Shown here piece after piece: positions 40,668 to 51,037 of a DNA stretch of 64,000 nucleotides (position 1 is its first letter; the number at the start of each line of letters is the position of its first letter). A program made the position numbers and the translations under genes. This stretch comes from Butyrivibrio hungatei (GTDB lineage Bacteria > Bacillota > Clostridia > Lachnospirales > Lachnospiraceae), in the NCBI RefSeq assembly GCF_900101605.1, contig NZ_FMUR01000006.1, positions 1 to 64,000 on the forward strand, in the 5' to 3' direction. The notes below the pieces were generated by a model. That model was not told the DNA's origin and did no database searches. It was given only the letters and a program-made list of their open reading frames with translations.

Positions 40668-41672
40668 TCACCTGTCCTTATATCTTGCATACATCTTTAC
40701 ATAAAGTTTAGGACTGATCTTAAATACAATAACTTTTATCTTATGTCCAAAAGACAATGCGGCAAATGCTCCTCTTGTCTTCAAAGCGTGCCTGATCCTG
40801 TCTCCCGCAGCCTTGACTGCCTCACGCGCAAGATCATTGTCTTTTTCATCGTCGGGAACGACGGCTACTTTACCAATTACCAGCAAAGCCGTAAGTATCT
40901 GTGAAACAGCAACTTTAACAAAAGAATAAACGGAGATAAACTCATAAACCTCTTTGAGCTTAGCTTCTGCCTCTTCCCAGCACGTAAGCTGGTCAAGAAA
41001 ACTTGCTTTAAATGAAGCCTTCATTGCTCCGTTCTCATTGTCCGAATATCTGTAATCATCACGGCCTGCCGGAACAACTTTTACGCCTTTTTTCTTACCT
41101 TCGGAAAGTGCCACATCAAGTAAAAAAAGCAGATCTTCTCCGATAGTGAGCCCCTCTTTAAAAATGATATGTTCTTCCGAAAGCCTTTTTCGTAAAAAGA
41201 GCTTTCCCCACACATGCGTGTTACTCTCAAGCGTAAAATCTTCAATATACTGATAACCGCTTAACACATATGGCGAATCAATATCAGCACTTCCGTCAGT
41301 CAAAACCGTATCTTCGTCTGCATGTTTGAGCATATTTGCAATACAACCCTCAGATATTGTATCATCTGCGTCAACAAAAGACACATATTTTCCTGTCGCC
41401 ATCTCAAGACCGATATTTCTTGCTCCGGAAACGCCTCTGTTCTTAATATGTTTGACCTTTATCTTATCCTGCCCGTATTCTTCGGCAAGCTCGTCGGCAA
41501 TCTTCGCACTCTCGTCTTTGGAACCGTCATCAACAAGAATAACCTCAAAAGCATCACCTTCAATCCCTTTTTGGGTAACACAAGACAAGACGCACTCTCT
41601 GAGCGTGTCCTGCGCCTGATATACAGGGATTATGATGCTAACGAGTATTTCTGTGTTCAAAACTTTCTCCAT
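40668..41672 (-). CDS. GT2 family glycosyltransferase
   Basis: 334 residues. LVSIIIPVYQAQDTLRECVL at 10-29, VDDGS at 47-51 and the metal-binding DADD at 101-104 are the GT-A/GT2 motifs, with a C-terminal region (about 200-330) that lacks membrane helices. The donor and acceptor are unknown. Lies 6 bases before the pyruvyl transferase start. Confidence 0.88.
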   Translation of the reverse strand: MEKVLNTEILVSIIIPVYQAQDTLRECVLSCVTQKGIEGDAFEVILVDDGSKDESAKIADELAEEYGQDKIKVKHIKNRGVSGARNIGLEMATGKYVSFVDADDTISEGCIANMLKHADEDTVLTDGSADIDSPYVLSGYQYIEDFTLESNTHVWGKLFLRKRLSEEHIIFKEGLTIGEDLLFLLDVALSEGKKKGVKVVPAGRDDYRYSDNENGAMKASFKASFLDQLTCWEEAEAKLKEVYEFISVYSFVKVAVSQILTALLVIGKVAVVPDDEKDNDLAREAVKAAGDRIRHALKTRGAFAALSFGHKIKVIVFKISPKLYVKMYARYKDR

Positions 41673-41727
41673 GTTACAACAAACAAAAAACTACGGGAAT
41701 CCTACATTCGATGTCACGACTCCTACC

Positions 41728-43167
41728 TTAATATTCTGTCCAGCCTTCCCTTTCAACTCCGGTAAGACTGTCAAATCCATATTGTTCACAATAAACATTT
41801 CTGTTTACATAATAATCACCATAGCGGGGATCCTCTTCGTTTCCAACCCATCCTTCCACTATATCGCATTCATATGCCATATCCGTATATTTGCTATACC
41901 ACTGCGGTCGGAGCATAGGCACTTCAACGTCCTCAACACCTGCTGCAGCCTGTCTTTCAAGATAATCATATCTTTCTTTGTATTCTCTGTTTACACGGGC
42001 AACAAGCGCTCCCTGCTCAATATATACAAAAGAAAGCCAGATTCCCATAACAACGACTGCTGAAGTATATAGTCCCTGAATTAACTTCTCAAGTAAACTG
42101 TCCTCGGCTGATACCATAAGATTTGCCATATTTCCAACAACAGCAATACCGTTGATAACAGCGATCATAAGGAAAATACTTGCGCCATAGTAAGCTCTCA
42201 GTTGCGGGCCTTCCGGAACCGCGATAAGTGCCAGCGCCGAAATGAGAGCTATGAATCCCATAACCTTCATAAAACCTGATACTTCTGAATATTTTTCTTT
42301 TGAAGCACAGATACTTCGTATAAGTATCAAAAGAACCACAAACATAAGTGTAAGAACAATATAATTTTCTTTTATATTTAAGATTATCTTTAAAAATCTC
42401 GCCATGATGCCAAGCAGGCCTGAGTGAGCCTCCTTACTTGCCGCGTCACTTCCCCTCGTAAAATTAGAGGGTGACAAGAACATTATTAAAAAACCTGTGC
42501 AACTTCCTATCAGCCCGCATATCATCCATGTTTTGATGAAAGATAAGCTCTTTTTTTCTCTCCATTTAAGATAAAGCAATACGAGCAAAAACAGAATAAC
42601 TCCACCTGAAGTATTCTCATTGCACCATCCCGCCAGGATTCCCCAGACAGAAAATACGATCATCAAAGCCAAATTGTTCTTCTTTTCAGCAATCATACAT
42701 TTTCTGAAATAAGTCATAAATCCCAACAGGATAGTTGTTGTAAACAAGTAGTTGCAGGCACCGTCTTCCCAAAATACAGTCTGACTGATCGTAGGATCAA
42801 GCAGCCATAAAAACCCTAAAACTACCGCATAAACTCTTATATCATACTTTCTTCTCATATCAACATTTGCATATATGAGTAAAGTAAGAATCGTAAATAC
42901 AACTGCAGAGACCACATTAAACACGCTCTTGGTCCCCATAAACAAAAATACTCTCAGAATAAAATGCGCGACACTTCTACCGCCGTGATTCATATAGTGC
43001 TCATGTTCCTGCTTAAAGAGATCAAAAAAATTCTCAGCCTCCGCCACGTCTCTTCCATAATTAAGATCATCCGACATATTCGGAGTGAGAAACGCATAAA
43101 TAAGCACCGACAAGAAGGCTGCCGCCATCAGTATATAAAAAATCTTTTTCCTTAACTTTTCAGACAT
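41728..43167 (-). CDS. DUF6056-like polytopic membrane protein
   Basis: 479 residues, about 10-11 membrane helices. The periplasmic loop after helix 1, LTPNMSDDLNYGRDVA with HYMNHGGRSVAHF, and later FWEDGACNYLFTT, are typical of DUF6056/GtrII-like membrane proteins, which resemble GT-C glycosyltransferases (the DD pair near 33 would be the catalytic site). It probably adds a side-branch sugar outside the membrane. Overlaps the downstream end of the polymerase-like gene by 16 bases. Confidence 0.65.
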   Translation of the reverse strand: MSEKLRKKIFYILMAAAFLSVLIYAFLTPNMSDDLNYGRDVAEAENFFDLFKQEHEHYMNHGGRSVAHFILRVFLFMGTKSVFNVVSAVVFTILTLLIYANVDMRRKYDIRVYAVVLGFLWLLDPTISQTVFWEDGACNYLFTTTILLGFMTYFRKCMIAEKKNNLALMIVFSVWGILAGWCNENTSGGVILFLLVLLYLKWREKKSLSFIKTWMICGLIGSCTGFLIMFLSPSNFTRGSDAASKEAHSGLLGIMARFLKIILNIKENYIVLTLMFVVLLILIRSICASKEKYSEVSGFMKVMGFIALISALALIAVPEGPQLRAYYGASIFLMIAVINGIAVVGNMANLMVSAEDSLLEKLIQGLYTSAVVVMGIWLSFVYIEQGALVARVNREYKERYDYLERQAAAGVEDVEVPMLRPQWYSKYTDMAYECDIVEGWVGNEEDPRYGDYYVNRNVYCEQYGFDSLTGVEREGWTEY

Positions 43168-44336
43168 TCTCCATCCTTTTTTCTACTTACAAACTCCCCA
43201 AGATACGCTCCTATCACGGGAAGAATAAACAACCTGCCAATGTATTCCGACACAAATGTCGCTTCCACGATCGTGTAGACTGAAAGCGATAAGATTATTA
43301 CCAAAGTCCAAATATCTTTTTTCTTATAACAAATATATATGATCAAAACAATAAGTGCCGCGATAACAATTGCCGGAATTATTCCGTACCAGTAAAAAAT
43401 CCTTACCCAGCCCATATCAAATGTCTCTTCGCTACTTCCGTCAGAAAAAAGCTTCCATGTCCAAATAGAACCGGCATGTTTCTCGGTCTCCCTGTACAGG
43501 TCATGTATCCTGTTATTCAGCTTTGAATCGATCCATTCGATAAACTTATAATGTTTATGCTCAAACTCATAACGTGGCACTTTACTTACAATAGCCGACC
43601 ACACGGAAAAAGCGACGCAGAAAACAGGTGTGACAAGTGCCGTAAGTATATATACAATCTTACTTTCTCCGATTTTCTTGCAATACCTTGCCAAAAAGCC
43701 GATGCCAAATGTCATAAAACTTATCAGCATACCTGTTCTGCTTGCCGAAATAACACATGACATAAAATTAAGAGTAAAAACAAGCAGCCACTCTCTCAAA
43801 GTAGCGGCTTCCCCGTAAATCCACATCCAAAGAAGCACAAACGCATACACACTTCCGTAAAAAGTGTTGGGATGGCCAAAGCCAAGCTCATACCGCATCT
43901 CCACGACACCTCTTCCGTAATCATGCGGCGGCTGAGCCGTAACTCCAAGTTTTCCCATCACGGATAAAAAAGCTATCAGAAAATACCCCGCTGCCGAAAC
44001 ATACAAGATGTACTTCATCGCCTTTTTAATGTCGATATCCCTTGCGGCCATCATAAATACCGCATATCTGAGCAGATCGTTTTTTCCCGAGATCCTGTAA
44101 CTTATAAAAGTAAAAGCACATACAGCGCCTATTATTATCCACTCTTTCTTGTCATGCTTTAATAAAAGCACCGCAATAAGTGTCATAAGAAAAGTCAGCC
44201 GATATACATAGCTCTGATAACTGTACATATGAATAACAGACTTTTCCAAAAGCATTATACCAAGCTCTATGGTAAGCGCAACGTAAAATAAAACTTCACT
44301 AAGTTTAGCCTTTTTTTCTTCACTTAAAAAGTTCAT
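43152..44336 (-). CDS. O-antigen/capsule polymerase-like membrane protein (Wzy candidate)
   Basis: 394 residues, about 10-11 membrane helices with a large extracytoplasmic loop (RYEFEHKHYKFIEWIDSKLN to TWKLFSDGSS). Features GFGHPNTFYGSVYAFVLLWM and VISASRTGMLISFMTFG occur in Wzy-type polymerases, which are otherwise poorly conserved. In this operon it is the best candidate for polymerising the repeat unit. Lies 5 bases after the GT17 gene. Confidence 0.65.
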   Translation of the reverse strand: MNFLSEEKKAKLSEVLFYVALTIELGIMLLEKSVIHMYSYQSYVYRLTFLMTLIAVLLLKHDKKEWIIIGAVCAFTFISYRISGKNDLLRYAVFMMAARDIDIKKAMKYILYVSAAGYFLIAFLSVMGKLGVTAQPPHDYGRGVVEMRYELGFGHPNTFYGSVYAFVLLWMWIYGEAATLREWLLVFTLNFMSCVISASRTGMLISFMTFGIGFLARYCKKIGESKIVYILTALVTPVFCVAFSVWSAIVSKVPRYEFEHKHYKFIEWIDSKLNNRIHDLYRETEKHAGSIWTWKLFSDGSSEETFDMGWVRIFYWYGIIPAIVIAALIVLIIYICYKKKDIWTLVIILSLSVYTIVEATFVSEYIGRLFILPVIGAYLGEFVSRKKDGECLKS

Positions 44337-44341
44337 GTTAT

Positions 44342-45295
44342 CTACCTGCTAAGAATTCTTTTTATCTTGCGAAAAGCTTTTCTCATAAATCTTCCCGCCG
44401 TAATATCCAAGTAATGATAGAGCTTTGATGCTGCAGTTATCCCGGGCATAACAAGATGTCCGTATTCATCCATATGCTCAAGAAGATATGCAGGATATGA
44501 ATCATCTATCTCGCCTCTTTCAAACTTTGCAGCCCTGCCGAAAATATCCTGACCGAGAACCAGATGATCCATAGTCTCCGCAAGAACCTCTTTGTCATTG
44601 TGTTCCTGATGTGCGGCAGCCTTTACCTTGATTCCTATCCTCTTTGCGGGATTGGTCTCTTTGTATCCGCCCATATATCCGAAATGCCATCCGCCGTCCG
44701 CAACTCGCACCGACCTCTCATCAGTTACGGGGATGATATCGCGAAGCCTTACAATCCCTTCCTTAGGGATATTATCAAGTGACGTGATCTTGGTTCCAAG
44801 CCACTTTCTGTCTTTTTCAGCTATTTCCGGAAACTCTCCCGTTATGGACAAAAGCTTTCCCGACTTCTCTTCCATGTTCATGTAAACATAGAAGTTTCTC
44901 TGAGCCAAATGATATACCTTATTCTTGTCAAAGCTTGCGATAATATTCTCAAGAACGGACGGATTCGGTATCTCATCGACATCTCCGAAGATAAGCACAT
45001 CGTCTGCCGTCGCGCCCACTTCTTCAAGTCCGCGCTTTAAGCAGTTCTTTTGATAATAATCTCTTTCATGCGTTGAGATATCCATAGGTGTATCATCAAC
45101 CGTTATATAAACTATCTTGTGAAGATAATCCTTAAAAAGCTCTCTGTTCTTATCAAAACAAAGTTCCTTGGGCTCTCCCGAAAAAGTCACCGTAGCTTCT
45201 TCAATAATGAATTTATCCACGTACTTATCGAGAATTCCAAGCCTTAGCTTTAATATATCAAGTTCGTTGAAAAATGGTATTAAATCATAAACCAT
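44342..45295 (-). CDS. GT17-family glycosyltransferase
   Basis: 317 residues. VYDLIPFFNELDILKLRLGI, the metal-site DVLIFGDVDEIPNP at 99-112, YHLAQRNFYVYMN and ADGGWHFGYMGG are GT17 (beta-1,4-mannosyl-glycoprotein GlcNAc-transferase-like). In bacteria these act on surface glycans. Packed 3 bases after the GT2 gene. Confidence 0.82.
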   Translation of the reverse strand: MVYDLIPFFNELDILKLRLGILDKYVDKFIIEEATVTFSGEPKELCFDKNRELFKDYLHKIVYITVDDTPMDISTHERDYYQKNCLKRGLEEVGATADDVLIFGDVDEIPNPSVLENIIASFDKNKVYHLAQRNFYVYMNMEEKSGKLLSITGEFPEIAEKDRKWLGTKITSLDNIPKEGIVRLRDIIPVTDERSVRVADGGWHFGYMGGYKETNPAKRIGIKVKAAAHQEHNDKEVLAETMDHLVLGQDIFGRAAKFERGEIDDSYPAYLLEHMDEYGHLVMPGITAASKLYHYLDITAGRFMRKAFRKIKRILSR

Positions 45296-45298
45296 CTG

Positions 45299-46339
45299 TT
45301 ATGCCCTGCCTATAATCTTCTTGACCGCAGTCTTAACGGTACTAACAAAAGCCTCTCTGTAAAGCGCTTTACCCTCATCCGATATCATAAGCCCATGCAC
45401 ATGGGTGTCTTCTTCGGGAGCAAAAGCCGGAAGAGTCTCAGCATAATATTTTTTATAAAAATCATCATGGAACAATTCTGAAAGCTTCACCTTCTTCTGC
45501 CTGTACGAAAGCCCCGAATAAATAATCTTGGCTACCGCAATGGCACAGGTAAGACTTTTTCTCTTATCAAGGATATCAAAGAGATCGTTAAGCCCCCATT
45601 TATTCCCCAATCTGTCCACTTCTCCCCAGACAATCTTCTGGTTATCAAGAAATGCTCTGTTGTAGCTTGCAGTAAGACTCTGCTCGTTTCTTCTGTAATA
45701 ATACAGGATTTCATCCAAGTAGGCTATCCCTTTGGCTCTGTCCACGTACTCCGCGGTCTGCAGAAGATCCTCGCCGTAGTTAAGACCTATCCTCTCGGTA
45801 TCTATAAACGCAATACTCTTGTGAATACACTTTATCCACATGGCATTCAGGTAATCACCCTTTAATACAAGTTCTTTAAAGGCGCGCTTCTCATCACCGC
45901 TGTAAATTTTTCCGTTTGTAAAAGAAAAATCTTTTAGCCTCGCGTTATCTCCGTCAAGTTCCGTCGCATTGAAAAAAATCAGCTCGGGAGTACTTCCTTT
46001 TTTCTCATAATCCCTGATAAGACCTGCGAGCTTCGACAACATTCCGGGAACGAGCTTGTCATCGGCATCAAGAGCAAGGATATAATCGCCCTTACTGACC
46101 TTTATTCCCTCCTGCCTCGCCTGATAAAGCCCGATCTTTCCCTTGTGAATTACCGAAACATTATCATTTGTAGCGGCGTACTCATCGCATATTTCAGGAG
46201 TTCTATCGCTCGAACCGTTCTCGGAAAGAATGATCTCAAACATATCCTCGCTATTTACTTTTTGTGCAAGCGCAGAATCAACCGCCTCACGGATATACTT
46301 CTCGCCGTTGCACACGGGAACTATGATTGAAAAGATCAT
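45299..46339 (-). CDS. GT2 family glycosyltransferase
   Basis: 346 residues. MIFSIIVPVCNGEKYIREAV, SENGSSD at 39-45 and DADD at 91-94 define the GT2 fold. The C-terminal half is helical and without membrane segments. Its start overlaps the DUF5672 gene by four bases, so they are coupled. Confidence 0.88.
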   Translation of the reverse strand: MIFSIIVPVCNGEKYIREAVDSALAQKVNSEDMFEIILSENGSSDRTPEICDEYAATNDNVSVIHKGKIGLYQARQEGIKVSKGDYILALDADDKLVPGMLSKLAGLIRDYEKKGSTPELIFFNATELDGDNARLKDFSFTNGKIYSGDEKRAFKELVLKGDYLNAMWIKCIHKSIAFIDTERIGLNYGEDLLQTAEYVDRAKGIAYLDEILYYYRRNEQSLTASYNRAFLDNQKIVWGEVDRLGNKWGLNDLFDILDKRKSLTCAIAVAKIIYSGLSYRQKKVKLSELFHDDFYKKYYAETLPAFAPEEDTHVHGLMISDEGKALYREAFVSTVKTAVKKIIGRA

Positions 46340-47097
46340 GTGATATTATGCTCCTCTTTCCACTTCTTTGTCTTTCTCCAAAACAGGAACGGTCTGACAG
46401 CCATCTTAAAGCGTTTCTTCGGGCTGTAAAATCTGGGATAATTTGCATTTTCTCCCCACCACTTGTGGAAAATAAACGGCTCTATGCCCTTATTTTCAGG
46501 TAACGGATGCTCTCTTCCGAATGTAAGAGCAAGCTCAAAAGGCGCCCACTTAAAGCCCTTTTCCTCCATCGCATTCTTGGAATGACAGCAGATAAAAATA
46601 TCTTCGTTGTAGAATCCGTCGTCAACTCTTTCCCACTTAAGGTTATACTTGGAAGGGAATTCCAAAAGTCTCTTGGACCTTATGGAGACGCTGTTTCCGA
46701 CTCTGCATATCGTGCCCTTGCTGTCCCTGTATGCATAATCGTTCTTCGGAAGCGGCCAGGGCGATCCGATATAATCGTACTCAAGAAACTCGTCATTCCA
46801 GTTCTCGGGATGAATAACAAATCCGTCCGCATGTACAAGCAGCACAAAATCAGTATTTATGTGGTCTTTAAGTTCATAGACCATTTTGTAATTAAATTTA
46901 TCGATACTGTCGAGCTTAGATGTATAGCTGAATCTGATATTCTTGGGCAGATAAAAAGGCTTCTTATCCGAAACCAGAACAACGTCACCAAACTCGATTT
47001 CCCTCATGCTGTATTTAAGCGCCTGCACAGTCTCATAGACGTTGACACTCGTCATGGCACAGAGCGTAACCTGAGGGAGCTTAATCTTTTTTTCCAT
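46336..47097 (-). CDS. DUF5672-like putative glycosyltransferase
   Basis: 253 residues. VTLCAMTSVNVYETVQALKY, FVLLVHADGFVIHPENWNDE, FLEYDYIGSPWPL, GNSVSIRSKRLLEF and EDIFICCH are the conserved blocks of DUF5672, a GT-A-like family seen in polysaccharide clusters; HADGF could be the DxD equivalent. No membrane segment. Confidence 0.75.
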   Translation of the reverse strand: MEKKIKLPQVTLCAMTSVNVYETVQALKYSMREIEFGDVVLVSDKKPFYLPKNIRFSYTSKLDSIDKFNYKMVYELKDHINTDFVLLVHADGFVIHPENWNDEFLEYDYIGSPWPLPKNDYAYRDSKGTICRVGNSVSIRSKRLLEFPSKYNLKWERVDDGFYNEDIFICCHSKNAMEEKGFKWAPFELALTFGREHPLPENKGIEPFIFHKWWGENANYPRFYSPKKRFKMAVRPFLFWRKTKKWKEEHNIT

Positions 47098-47141
47098 TTC
47101 GTTCCTCTGTCTATCGCACTTTGATCAAATTTATAATCCGA

Positions 47142-48185
47142 TCAACACTGATATTTCTTGATAATTCCGACTCTCTTCTCAAGGCTTCTGATAATCTTCT
47201 TTAGGTAAAAGACACCGTACAGGCTCTTTCTTCTGATTATCTGGCAAAAGAGCCTTATCTTGCCGGGCCTTATATTTCTTCTTGCATAGAGCACAGATCT
47301 CTTTTTATATTCTTCAAGTTCTTTTCTGCACTCGTCTGCCTCAAATATACGACCTTTTTTGTCCTGATAATGCAAAAAACTGTATATATTCTGCTCAGAG
47401 GACCAGAAGCCGTCTGAGATATTATGTCTAGCCCAATATTTTGGCGCTATAGCATACTTAAGTTCCGTACTTGAAAGCACCGGCATTATGGAAAAAGATG
47501 AATTCGACAAGATCAGATATCTCGCATTCTTCAAAGTAACATAATCTTTTCCCATATCGAAATGATGGCATTCGTACTCCGGAAGCACCTTTCTTGCAGC
47601 TTCCTCATCCTCAGTTACCACCATGAATCTCATATTTGGATTTATCTTCTTCATATGCTCTATCGCATTTAAGAAGTATTTTCTGTCAAGATATAGCTCG
47701 GGGTGATTTGTATACTCGCCGCCTCTTATGTTGATGATGCAGAGATCGTCGCTTGTATATTCATATGACTCAGCCTCGGGCTTAACCTTGAGCCAGTCTT
47801 TTATCTTGTCCCTATATTTCTCAAAATAACTCTCATCCTGAAGATTTCCATAGATAAGAGTATTGTCCTCAATCTCAAAAAGTCTTTTGTCCGCACCGCT
47901 TATGTAACACCCGTTACTCATGTCGTGCCTTGAATTGCCCATGTAAAGGCGATCGTCCTGCTCATTAAAGATTGTATATTTATCTCTGTCCTCAGGCGGT
48001 ATCTCAGTTCCAAGGTCAATGTCCATAAAGTACATTCCCTTATTCGAGTGAAAAACGTTTCCCACCTGACCGGGATTTATGAAACCGAAATCCACACCTT
48101 TTTCCTCAGCCATGCACCTTGTCACAACATAGAAAAAGAGCTGATTTCCAAGTCCGTATCCTTTTATAAATTCTGTTCCGATCAT
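47142..48185 (-). CDS. Fucosyltransferase-like GT-B protein (GT11-related)
   Basis: 347 residues. FIKGYGLGNQLFFYVVTRCM, DLCIINIRGGEYTNHPE and LILSNSSFSIMPVLSSTELK align with GT11 motifs, but the middle motif is NIRGGEY rather than HVRRxDY, so the donor could differ. The C-terminal tail is basic (KKRSVLYARRNIRPGKIRLF), as in membrane-associated transferases. Confidence 0.7.
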   Translation of the reverse strand: MIGTEFIKGYGLGNQLFFYVVTRCMAEEKGVDFGFINPGQVGNVFHSNKGMYFMDIDLGTEIPPEDRDKYTIFNEQDDRLYMGNSRHDMSNGCYISGADKRLFEIEDNTLIYGNLQDESYFEKYRDKIKDWLKVKPEAESYEYTSDDLCIINIRGGEYTNHPELYLDRKYFLNAIEHMKKINPNMRFMVVTEDEEAARKVLPEYECHHFDMGKDYVTLKNARYLILSNSSFSIMPVLSSTELKYAIAPKYWARHNISDGFWSSEQNIYSFLHYQDKKGRIFEADECRKELEEYKKRSVLYARRNIRPGKIRLFCQIIRRKSLYGVFYLKKIIRSLEKRVGIIKKYQC

Positions 48186-48215
48186 ATTATCTTTTCCTTC
48201 TGAAAAAGCAAAGCG

Positions 48216-50024
48216 TCAGTGAATAACGTTTCTGCCTTCGAGAGTAGTCTGTGTGATCTTCTCGTCCTTAACCTCATAGATGATGTCACAGTTCTCAATA
48301 GTATTGAGTCTGTGGGCTATGATGATCATTGTCTTCTTTCCGTGGAAGCTGTTGACAGCCTCCATAACGGCAGCCTCCGTCTCGTTATCAAGAGCACTTG
48401 TAGCTTCATCAAACACAAGTATCTCCGGATTATGATAAAGAGCTCTCGCGATTCCTATACGCTGTCTCTGTCCGCCTGAAAGTCTCACACCTCTGTCACC
48501 GATCTTCGTGTCAAGTCCTTCCGGAAGGCTCTTTACAAACTCAGCAAGCTGGGCTTCTTCCATAACTTCCCAGATTCTGTCCTCATCAATCTTGTCTGCA
48601 TCTATACCGAATGCAATGTTCTCTCTTATAGACTCATCAACCATGTAGATTGTCTGAGGAATATAACCTATCTGCGCAAGCCATGAATCGTAATTACTGA
48701 ATATATTGCTTCCGTCGCAGAGAATCTCACCGCTCTGCACATGCAAAAGACCGAGGATAATATCCACAACAGTTGATTTACCGGCACCCGAAGGTCCTAT
48801 GATACCGACTGATTTTCCCTTAGGAATAACCATATTTGCTCCGGTAAATATATTTGTCTCAGCGTCCGGATAAGCAAAAGTGATATCTTTTATCTCAATC
48901 TCTTTTTCCAAATGAAGCTCGGGACCTGCGATTGCAGCTCTCTCCGCTCTCATCGCCTTATCCATCTTCATTGAATCCGTGAGATTGTTATATACAAAAT
49001 CAAGGCTGTACTGGTTGTAGGCAATCTCGGCAATATAAGTATTTATCCTGTTAACCGCGGGCATAAGCCTTGTAGCAACAAGTCCGAGCGCGATTATCAA
49101 TTTATCAACATCGCCTGCATTTTGTACACCGTTTGAATTCAACTTAAAAAAGAGAACATACAAGAGGACAACAGCTACAAACACGGTCTCTATAAGAGTT
49201 CTCGGCATATTATTAAGTACGGAGTAATCCCTTGCCAGATCCGCACCGACTTTACCTGACTCATAATAATTTCTTATAAAGAAATCCTGTCTGTTCAGAA
49301 CTTTAACATCTTTAAGACCATATATTGCCTGCAGTCTCCACTTTGCAATCCTTGACTGGGTTTCCTGATTCTCTTTTCCCGTCTTATTAAGCTTAGGCTT
49401 TAAAACTTTGGTATTAAAAAGAGTTAATGCAACAAAAACAAACACGCATATAACCGTCAAGATCGGATCGGTTATAATAAGCACCATTCCAAGTCCCATG
49501 GAAACGACCAATTCCGTAGAAAGCGATAAAAGCGATAACATAAGCGTAAATGTTCTTGGTATATCACTGTCTGTAATTCTAAAAACAGTCGGAATATCTG
49601 CACCGAGATAATCCTCATAAGGTCTGTTCAAAAATTCCCTCATGACTCTGCTTATCATGTCGTTTCTTGCTCTTGTGATAAAGGTATTCTGCCTGTAGAT
49701 AAGAAATATCTGATATGCATTTTTTACCAGGAACAAAACAATCAGACAAACCGTCAATTTAGCAGCCAGTTCGGATCCCGTACCGAGATTAAGACTTTCT
49801 GCAATAATTCTTAGAACTTTGTTATCCTCAATGGCACTTTGGAGCTTATCCTGATTGATAATGCCTGCCATAACAGGAATCATCATTGAAATACTAAATG
49901 TTTCAAAAATACCACCAAAGAGTATAAGGACAGCCAATATTACCAACTGTCCCTTCTGCTTTCTATCAAATATATATCTGAGTTTTGAAAATAAACTGAC
50001 TTTTTTATTATCGGTATTACTCAT
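48216..50024 (-). CDS. ABC transporter, fused permease-ATPase (PglK/MsbA-like flippase)
   Basis: 602 residues. Six membrane helices in the first ~330 residues, then an ATPase domain with GPSGAGKS at 410-417, LSGGQRQR near 515, and ILVFDEATSALD near 530. The C-terminal sequence and the capsule setting resemble PglK, which flips lipid-linked oligosaccharides. It adds a second, ATP-driven flippase to the Wzx at 36980. Confidence 0.88.
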   Translation of the reverse strand: MSNTDNKKVSLFSKLRYIFDRKQKGQLVILAVLILFGGIFETFSISMMIPVMAGIINQDKLQSAIEDNKVLRIIAESLNLGTGSELAAKLTVCLIVLFLVKNAYQIFLIYRQNTFITRARNDMISRVMREFLNRPYEDYLGADIPTVFRITDSDIPRTFTLMLSLLSLSTELVVSMGLGMVLIITDPILTVICVFVFVALTLFNTKVLKPKLNKTGKENQETQSRIAKWRLQAIYGLKDVKVLNRQDFFIRNYYESGKVGADLARDYSVLNNMPRTLIETVFVAVVLLYVLFFKLNSNGVQNAGDVDKLIIALGLVATRLMPAVNRINTYIAEIAYNQYSLDFVYNNLTDSMKMDKAMRAERAAIAGPELHLEKEIEIKDITFAYPDAETNIFTGANMVIPKGKSVGIIGPSGAGKSTVVDIILGLLHVQSGEILCDGSNIFSNYDSWLAQIGYIPQTIYMVDESIRENIAFGIDADKIDEDRIWEVMEEAQLAEFVKSLPEGLDTKIGDRGVRLSGGQRQRIGIARALYHNPEILVFDEATSALDNETEAAVMEAVNSFHGKKTMIIIAHRLNTIENCDIIYEVKDEKITQTTLEGRNVIH

Positions 50025-50108
50025 AATCTGTACGTTTTCTTATATCCCTCTTTTGTATTTTTCCTGAATGATATGTAGATTGCTCCGTATCATTTAATTC
50101 CGCATTGC

Positions 50109-50981
50109 TCAGATCGCAATCTTTGTCATTCTGTCCGTATAGACATCATCCATATCTTTGTTGTTTATCCACTTGGAAGGAGCAAGTACCAGCTTGTCAG
50201 GTGCATCATTAAGCCATGCAGCCCACCAGCTGAATGAACTGTTCGCTATAATATGGTGCTTGCATCTGCTCATAAGCATCATCTCGGCTATATCAGTTCC
50301 TTCACCCTCTTCAAGTTCAACAACATTGAAATTTGGTCCCTTGAAGTGCTCTTTACACCACTCTTTGTCGTCGGTAAAGATAAAAAATACAGCGTCGGGA
50401 TACTCCTGCAGTATCTTGTTTACCGCATCTTTGTAATATTTTTCCGAACACAGATTGTGAACATGCTTATGCTGCGCATCTATATAATCGGTTCTTCTCA
50501 CATGAAGGCTGACAGACTCACAACATTCTATCTGCTGAAGCACTGACCAGCTCACAGCATCGCTCATAAGTTCCTGAGGTCTCTTCTCAAAAGCATGTCT
50601 GATATCCCTGATATCACTCTCCTGCGAGAAATATTTATCACTCTGCCAATATCCGACAAGATACGCATCTTCAAGTTCAAGTATCTTGGGATCGAATCTT
50701 CCCGATACTTCATCTATTCTAAAGGTTTTCCTTCCGGTAAGTTTCCTTCTGATACGGCTTATGATATCCATCTTGGAATCCGTAAGAGCAACAACTTCTT
50801 CCTTAGTGGCCTTATCATAATCAATCCCATATCCGGCAAGAACCGGAGTCCTTAGCTTGTCATTTACAAATCCCGTTTCATCATCAATCTTTACGGTCTT
50901 GCCTCTGTTTTTCAGCGCTATATACAGCGCATATTGGAACATCTGGTTACCCAGACCGCCCTTAAGTTGAATGATAATCAT
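50109..50981 (-). CDS. Alpha-1,2-fucosyltransferase (GT11)
   Basis: 290 residues. IIIQLKGGLGNQMFQYALYI, VSLHVRRTDYID (HVRRTDY) and IIANSSFSWWAAWLND are all three GT11 motifs in their classic form. First gene of the operon, 57 bases after the promoter -10 at 51038; the leader has GGAGGGTGT before the ATG. Confidence 0.94.
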   Translation of the reverse strand: MIIIQLKGGLGNQMFQYALYIALKNRGKTVKIDDETGFVNDKLRTPVLAGYGIDYDKATKEEVVALTDSKMDIISRIRRKLTGRKTFRIDEVSGRFDPKILELEDAYLVGYWQSDKYFSQESDIRDIRHAFEKRPQELMSDAVSWSVLQQIECCESVSLHVRRTDYIDAQHKHVHNLCSEKYYKDAVNKILQEYPDAVFFIFTDDKEWCKEHFKGPNFNVVELEEGEGTDIAEMMLMSRCKHHIIANSSFSWWAAWLNDAPDKLVLAPSKWINNKDMDDVYTDRMTKIAI

Positions 50982-51037
50982 ACACCCTCCGAATGAAGTT
51001 CCCCGTATAGCATCTATTTTTTCGCATACACTACATC